DNA of 64,000 nt, taken from positions 44,096,555-44,160,554 of the forward strand of contig OX467083.1 of the NCBI GenBank assembly GCA_950106755.1. The letters run 5' to 3'. Every line of letters starts with the position of its first letter. Position 1 is the stretch's first letter. A program made the translations under genes and the position numbers. The notes under the pieces were generated by a model, which was given only the letters and a program-made list of their open reading frames with translations, was not told the DNA's origin and searched no databases. The stretch comes from Climacium dendroides. Lineage: Eukaryota; Streptophyta; Bryopsida; Hypnales; Climaciaceae. This document shows, piece after piece, positions 58,801 through 64,000 of the stretch.

Positions 58801-59502
58801 GTTGCTTGAAGCATTCTCTCGGCTAGAGCTTTATAAAATAGAGAATATTCTTTGATTTTCCTTTTAAATGATGGGGTTTTTTCCGAAGATTTTGAAATCC
58901 ATTCAGAAATTCTCAAAATCAACCGGCTAGCTCGTAACTAAATGCCGGTACTCCCCATACATTGCATGTGATACTTGGTGATATCTATATCAAAAATTGG
59001 TGATACGTAGACAAAGTTTAGATAACATTTGGTGGTTGCTTGAAGCATTCTCTCGGCTAGAGCTTTATAAAATAGAGAATATTCTTTGATTTTCCTCTTA
59101 AATGATGGGTTTTTTTCTGAAGATTTTGAAATCCATTCAGAAATTCTCAAAATCAACCGGCTAGCTCGTAACTAAATGCCGGTACTCCCCGTACATTGCA
59201 TGTGATACTTGGTGATATCTATATCAAAAATTGGTGATACATAGACAAAGTTTAGATAACATTTGGTGGTTGCTTGAAGCATTCTCTTGGCTAGAGCTTT
59301 ATAAAATAGAGAATATTCTTTGATTTTCCTCTTGAATGATGGGGTTTTTTCCGAAGATTTTGAAATCCATTCAGAAATTCTCAAAATCAACCGGCTAGCT
59401 CGTAACTAAATGCCGGTACTCCCCGTACATTGCATGTGATACTTGGTGATATCTATATCAAAAATTGGTGATATGTAGACAAAGTTTAGATAAAATTTGG
59501 CT
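58801..59502. repeat. Tandem array, 3 x 234 bp, highly similar
   Basis: Copies start at 58801, 59035 and 59269, each beginning GTTGCTTGAAGCATTCTCT and ending with TAGACAAAGTTTAGATAAMATTTGG. Differences are scattered single bases. Two 72-residue minus-strand frames are mirror copies inside the repeat and are not credible genes. The uniform 234 bp step and high identity point to recent unequal exchange or a small satellite array. Confidence 0.95.
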
Positions 59503-59698
59503 ATTGGTCTTCAACCCTTAAAGGATCATGTAGCATTTTTTTGGCAACATAGTGTTTTCAGTCATCCATTTACAAAGGGAGTTTTCAATTTGTTTTCTTT
59601 GAAAATTTCACACAATATGTAGTCAAGGAGTAACTTTAACCCCTGAACGTCACAGGGGACAAAAAACGTCCTCACAGTCTAAAAGTCAAATTCAAAGG

Positions 59699-60180
59699 GT
59701 TGTAACTTTTGCATTCAATGTCCAAATTCAATAAAACTTGTTGGAGAAGTTGCGCATACTAGTCTAGTTTGTGTGATAAATTTTTTTGATCAATACAAGA
59801 TGTATAATAGTTTTGGGAGCCAATCAAAGTTCACAGGTTCAATTTGAGCTCATTTGATGGCTGCAACTTTAGGGGCTTGTATCTTTGTAATCTAATGTTT
59901 GTTTTCAATAAAATTTGTTTGGGTTTTTTTCCACTGGAGTCTAATTATTGTGGTAAAGTTTTCATGTCAATCCGAGTTGTTTCAAATGATTGGGAGCAAT
60001 TCAAAGTTCAAAATCTAGGTATTAGTGAATTCCAGTGAACTTCGGCGGCCTATAACTTCTTCATACAATGTCCAAATCCAATAAAACTTGTTGGAGAAGT
60101 TGCGCATACTAGTCTAGTTTGTGTGGTTAAAATTTCATATCAATCCAAGAAGTTATGAGTGACTGAGAAACATTTTAGTA
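59699..60180. repeat. Diverged tandem repeat, about 175 bp x 3
   Basis: Copies begin near 59699, 59876 and 60048 with TGTAACTTTTGCATTCAATGTCC-like sequence. The first and third share a nearly identical stretch from AATAAAACTTGTTGGAGAAG through CTAGTCTAGTTTGTGTG (59730-59775 and 60080-60125); the middle copy is worn. The right half carries CATATCAATCCAAG-like sequence. Confidence 0.75.
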
Positions 60181-61240
60181 GAAGGAGGTTCAGTCATAGA
60201 TGTGATTTTTTGTTACTTTTTTCACTGTTTTTTGACATTTCAAATCCATTTTGCAGACACAATGATTCATTTGAATGATTTTTTTTCAACCAAATTGTAT
60301 ATATTCTGGTTTTGAATTACTTTGTAGTTTAAAGTTTTTTCATTTGAGTAGGTTTAGAAATTGAATTTCACCTCCAAATGTGTTTTTAAGAAAATTTCAA
60401 CACCTTTTTTCAACACTAAAACATTTTAATCTTTTAATTTATACGGTCAAATGACCCCAAATTTGTTCCACACCATCTACAACATGCACACTACAATATT
60501 GTATGGTTGAGATCTTCATACCTTACTCTAATTTTGACTTTTTAGACTTGCAAAGGAAGGCAATTTTTAAGCCTGGTTGGACCTCTGATGTTTAAGGGTT
60601 AAGGCACAACAATTTTCATAACATTTGACTACATGGTTAAAAAATTATTGTATGATATGTAATTTCTTTTGGAATAGAAGAAGTACAAGCAATTTAAAAA
60701 ATCACTATTTTAACCCTTAAAGTCCCAAGGGCTTATTTCCATTACAAAAAATTCAAAACTGCTATTTTTAGTGCAAAACTTTAAACTTTGTTTTTTTGGC
60801 TTATGTCATGTACAAACACATCATGCCAAGATCCCACCTAGCTCCCCAATGTCAGGCCGATGAGAACCTAAGGTAGGAGCACCCATAAGCGTGAATTGAA
60901 GGAAAATGGAGCATAAAAACAAACAGAAGAACTCTGAAAATATTTTTGTTTAATAAGTAGGAAGGAACTGAAACTTTTGGCGTGAATTCCACACTTTCAA
61001 TTTCAAAAATGTGTTTGCAATAATTTTTCAAAGTCCAAAATCAATCAAAATGTAAAGGTGTGTGTAGGGGACGCTCAAAAAGTTGCTTCTTGGAGCGTTC
61101 ACTATGATTTGCATGTACAATAATAGACTATACGTGCTTCTAGATTAGTGCTAGGTGGTATTCAAATCCGTCATAAAAGCGCGCTAAACTAATCCTACTT
61201 GGGAAGGATAAAAGCGAGGGCAAGTGGCTGGCACTAACAA
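60181..61240. other. AT-rich spacer before the transposase remnant
   Basis: No gene is seen. A TTAACCCTTAAAGTCCCAAG motif lies at 60710-60729, and its inverted relative (TTTAAGGGTTAAGGCAC) at about 60592. Confidence 0.45.
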
Positions 61241-61472
61241 AAACACCCATGGCCGTTATGGCAGCACCCACGTGTAGCACCACCCGACCCAACTTGGACA
61301 AGCACGGTCCACACATCCGTCATTCGAGCAAGCCTTTCTCGTTCATCACGGCACCCTATTGTCGTTCATCGTGGCCCCTGCTTCGTTCATTGCAGCCCCT
61401 ACTTCTGGACTCCGATGCAGCACCTGACTCACGGACTTTGTTGTTGCCCCTGCTCCTGGACTCCTTCAAGAC

Positions 61473-63389
61473 TTACCTTCCAGCCGTTGGGGTTCCCGTT
61501 GAATGTGGGAAAGCTGGAGTGGGTGGCGGAATCTCTCCGTTTCTGCCGTTGGATTGTGGAGCGCTTCGTCCGCACCTCCTCCATTCTATCTCCGACGCCT
61601 TCCGAGCTTTCTCTATTGTTTTCCTCAGGCGCTCCCACTCACGATCTGCTCTCTTCTTCTCTGTTTGTAGTCGTCGGAGGACTTTGTTTGCTTCTCGCTT
61701 CGCCTTCTCTTCAAGTCTCTGTGCTTTCCGTTGCTCAGCTTGAGCCTTTCGTTCCTCGCGTTCCTTGGCGACAACTTCCTTCCGTGTAGCTTTAGCAGTC
61801 ATGGCAGAGATGTACTCGTCTGAAGTCATTAAAATAGATTTTGAATAATCAATGAATGGCTCTAAAGCTTGTGATGCTCTCTGTACATGATGTTCAGTTC
61901 GTGGGAGAGGAAACAAATTCCGTCGCAAGTTCGTCCCTAGATCCTTGTCGCTCTCAGTACCGCTATTGTCGCTGGAGATATCAGATTTTGTCTCGATGAA
62001 GTACTACCGCGGCGACTGCTAGGTTTTGGGGATGATGTCTTCTGTTTTTGCATCGTTGGAGGCAGCAAGCTCCTCTTCGGCGTCCTCCTCGTCTTCAACT
62101 CGCAGGTAACAAGAACTAGGAGCCATGTACTTGTCCATAGCACTGCGTTGTAGTGGTGAGATGCCAGTGGCTTCAAAGCCCTTCGTTATTTTTGATGATG
62201 TGAGTACCTTCTTCAATGCTGTATCCACCCACTCTGCTAGTTCTTCCTTCCTTGCACCTCTGCCTTTGTTTTCTATACTCCACCTGTCTCTACATGCTCG
62301 AAATGCCACTTTGAAAGGCTTGAAGATACTAACATCTAGTGGTTGCAATCTGTGGCTTGTGTGGCTAGGCAACGTAATAATATCAAGGCCTCGAGATTTG
62401 GCCTTCTGGACCACCTTTAGTGTCACATGAGAGCTGTGACCGTCTAGAATCAATAGATGTCTATTTTCTTGTGAGATTCCATACCTTTTACTGAGAATGT
62501 CAATGAAACGAGAGATCCAACTAGAGAATAAGAATGTAGTCATCCAAGCATTTGGCTGCATTGCCATGACAACTTTAGATTCACATTTGAGGATGTAATT
62601 TCTATGTCTTCTTTTACCTTTGAATATATATAAATTTGGGATGTGATGGCCTGCAACATTGACACATGAGAGGACAGTCAAGTGTTCCTTATTGTTTGGT
62701 ACTGTTGTATGCACAGATTTAATACCTCGTCTTGTAAACACTAGAGTCCCTCCTCTACTCTTTCCCGCTTGTGCTCCAGATTCGTTAGCATTCCAAATGT
62801 TGTTGGTATGTTGCTTGCAAATTGTCATAGAATAATGCCACGCTGCTTGGATTTAACCCCTTAGCACATGCCTCTTCCAAAGCTTGAGGAGATCTCAAAG
62901 TCAGCTCTGGATGGCGATTTCAAAACCATCGTAGCCATCCACGCCCATGAATACCATCCTTGAAGGGTGTCCAACGATCTTGGATAATCTCAGCCACTTT
63001 CCTCCTCAGCTCCATGATGCAAATAGGGTGTGCATGCTCCTGCATCTCTAACATCCACTTGACCAATGCAAATTCCTCCTCCACGGTTAGAACCCCTTGG
63101 CGTCCTTTTTTTGTTTGATTGTTCTTCCGTAAATGTGGTTCCTCAAAGACGTTGCAGGAACCCCGAAGTTTCTTGCCGCAGTTGCAAGCCCGCAGCCTAC
63201 ATCCACAGCCGCAATTGCAGCTGCTAGTTGGTCGTCTGACCATATCCCCGTCCGCTTTCTCCTGCTCCTGCTCGATTCGCTTGGCGGAGGTGCTGTTGGT
63301 GTAAGTTCGGAGACTGCTCCAATTGTCGGCGCAGTCATCGACCTCGTAATGACGTCGTTGCCGTCGGAGGTACTGAAGTTGCGCTCCAA
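61473..63389 (-). pseudogene. Dead pogo/Tigger-type DDE transposase
   Basis: On the minus strand the parts of a Tc1/mariner-pogo transposase appear in order but in different frames. Part 1: a pipsqueak-type helix-turn-helix (63389-63087; WSDDQLAAAIAAVD, GLATAARNFGVPATSLRNHI). Part 2: a CENP-B-type DNA-binding part (63243-62920; GVLTVEEEFALVKWMLEMQE). Part 3: the DDE domain (62828-62019) with LLILDGHSSHVT and RLQPLDVSIF holding the second and third acidic residues. Part 4: a Lys/Glu-rich coiled-coil tail (61928-61473). Breaks: a frameshift probably at the T-run 63106-63112, a TGA at 62922-62920 after WLRWF, a frameshift between YDNLQA and NIWNANESG, and shifts near 62020 and 61970. The first catalytic Asp is Asn (codon 62786-62784). 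No terminal repeats were identified. The element cannot encode an active enzyme. Confidence 0.88.
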
Positions 63390-63887
63390 CGTCGGGGCCG
63401 CGTCGAATTAGGGCTCCATCGCTGCTGACGCACCGCGACTGTGCTCCGTCGTTGTAGGTGCTAGCTCGTCGAAGTTGTTGAAGTTGTTGTACTGCGACTG
63501 TTCAGCTCCCCTCCAATCGCAGAAGCCAACTACCGCAGCAGGTCCTCTCCGCGCATGTGGTCTTTTGATGTCTGGGTTGTCGAGTTCATTCTGTAGCGGA
63601 GCCTCGACTACTGGCAATACGGTGATCAGATTCCTCCTCTACGGTTTGCAAATGGTTGGTGCAGTTCCGGTGCCCATGTTTGTGGAATGTCATGTTCGCT
63701 TCTAAATGAATGTCTCGTTTCCTCGATGACAGTATCCATGTGCACAGAATGTAATGCTACGTTCTTCTGATCTTACTTCGATACTAATACTACGTCGTTC
63801 TACAAGCTCTGGCGTGATTTTGGATACACTCACATAGCTACTAATCAATTCAAATTTTTGAGTTGCTTGATCAATGACTGTAATGCG

Positions 63888-64000
63888 GTAATGTCACTGG
63901 ATCAATGAGTTCGATCAATTCACTGGAAGCACTCACGCTCTCTATAATGTAGTAATGTCACTAGATTAGTGAGGTCAATCGACTCACTTGAAGCACTCAC
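63888..64000. repeat. 64 bp tandem repeat, cut by the window end
   Basis: GTAATGTCACT(G/A)GAT begins at 63888 and again at 63952; both copies run on to GAAGCACTCAC (63928 and 63990). The array probably continues beyond the window. Confidence 0.8.

Noticed and set aside
58938..59390. Two nearly identical 72-codon minus-strand frames
   Set aside because: They are copies within the 234 bp tandem repeat; the frame is chance and no domain is visible.
61249..61743. Plus-strand frame of 164 codons
   Set aside because: It lies antisense to the coiled-coil tail of the transposase remnant, and its Ser/Leu/Pro-rich composition is what the reverse of a Lys/Glu-rich tail gives.

Overview
This 64 kb window is nuclear DNA of a land plant. 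It carries five intact genes split by GT-AG introns (plus two GC-AG introns), separated by long AT-rich, repeat-laden spacers. A plastid-nucleoid protein of the pTAC5 type and telo-box promoter motifs (AAACCCTA) in front of two translation genes point to a plant. The short introns and the pogo/Tigger-like transposase fit an early-diverging lineage such as a bryophyte, but I cannot name the species from the sequence.

Layout. 1-600: a two-copy 170 bp repeat. 1555-4789 (minus): eIF3 subunit L, 7 coding exons, 530 aa. 5.0-8.6 kb: AT-rich spacer without a gene. 8811-30240 (plus): a complete GCN1/ILITYHIA gene, 60 coding exons, all phases consistent, 2621 aa. 30961-33768: a truncated Ty1-copia retrotransposon on the minus strand, with one LTR, a polypurine tract and decayed pol fragments. 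33.9-39.1 kb: repeat field with two blocks of GC-rich GGACGTC-type degenerate repeats, two foldback elements with CACTA-type ends, and a 19 bp minisatellite. 40240-44290 (plus): a TBL2-like ER-anchored WD40 protein, 11 exons, 433 aa. 46651-47934 (plus): a pTAC5-like protein, single exon, 427 aa, followed by three diverged tandem copies of its own 3' end. 49137-53581 (minus): an ASHR1-like SET/MYND (SMYD family) methyltransferase, 14 exons, 484 aa. 53.7-61.2 kb: AT-rich repeats, including a 3 x 234 bp tandem array and a long foldback. 61473-63389 (minus): a dead pogo/Tigger-type DDE transposase with frameshifts, a stop and a lost first catalytic Asp. 63888-64000: a 64 bp tandem repeat cut by the window edge.

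How the genes relate. eIF3l and GCN1 both act in translation initiation: eIF3l is a PCI subunit of eIF3, and GCN1 is the ribosome-bound activator of the eIF2-alpha kinase GCN2. The TBL2 homologue is, in mammals, an ER protein tied to another eIF2-alpha kinase (PERK), so three translation-control genes sit within about 40 kb; this may be chance. pTAC5 and ASHR1 act in the plastid and on protein lysine methylation and have no evident link to the others. No CRISPR array, tRNA or rRNA gene was found. Exon boundaries were placed by hand from splice signals, reading frame and conservation; a few boundaries, marked below, have alternatives.
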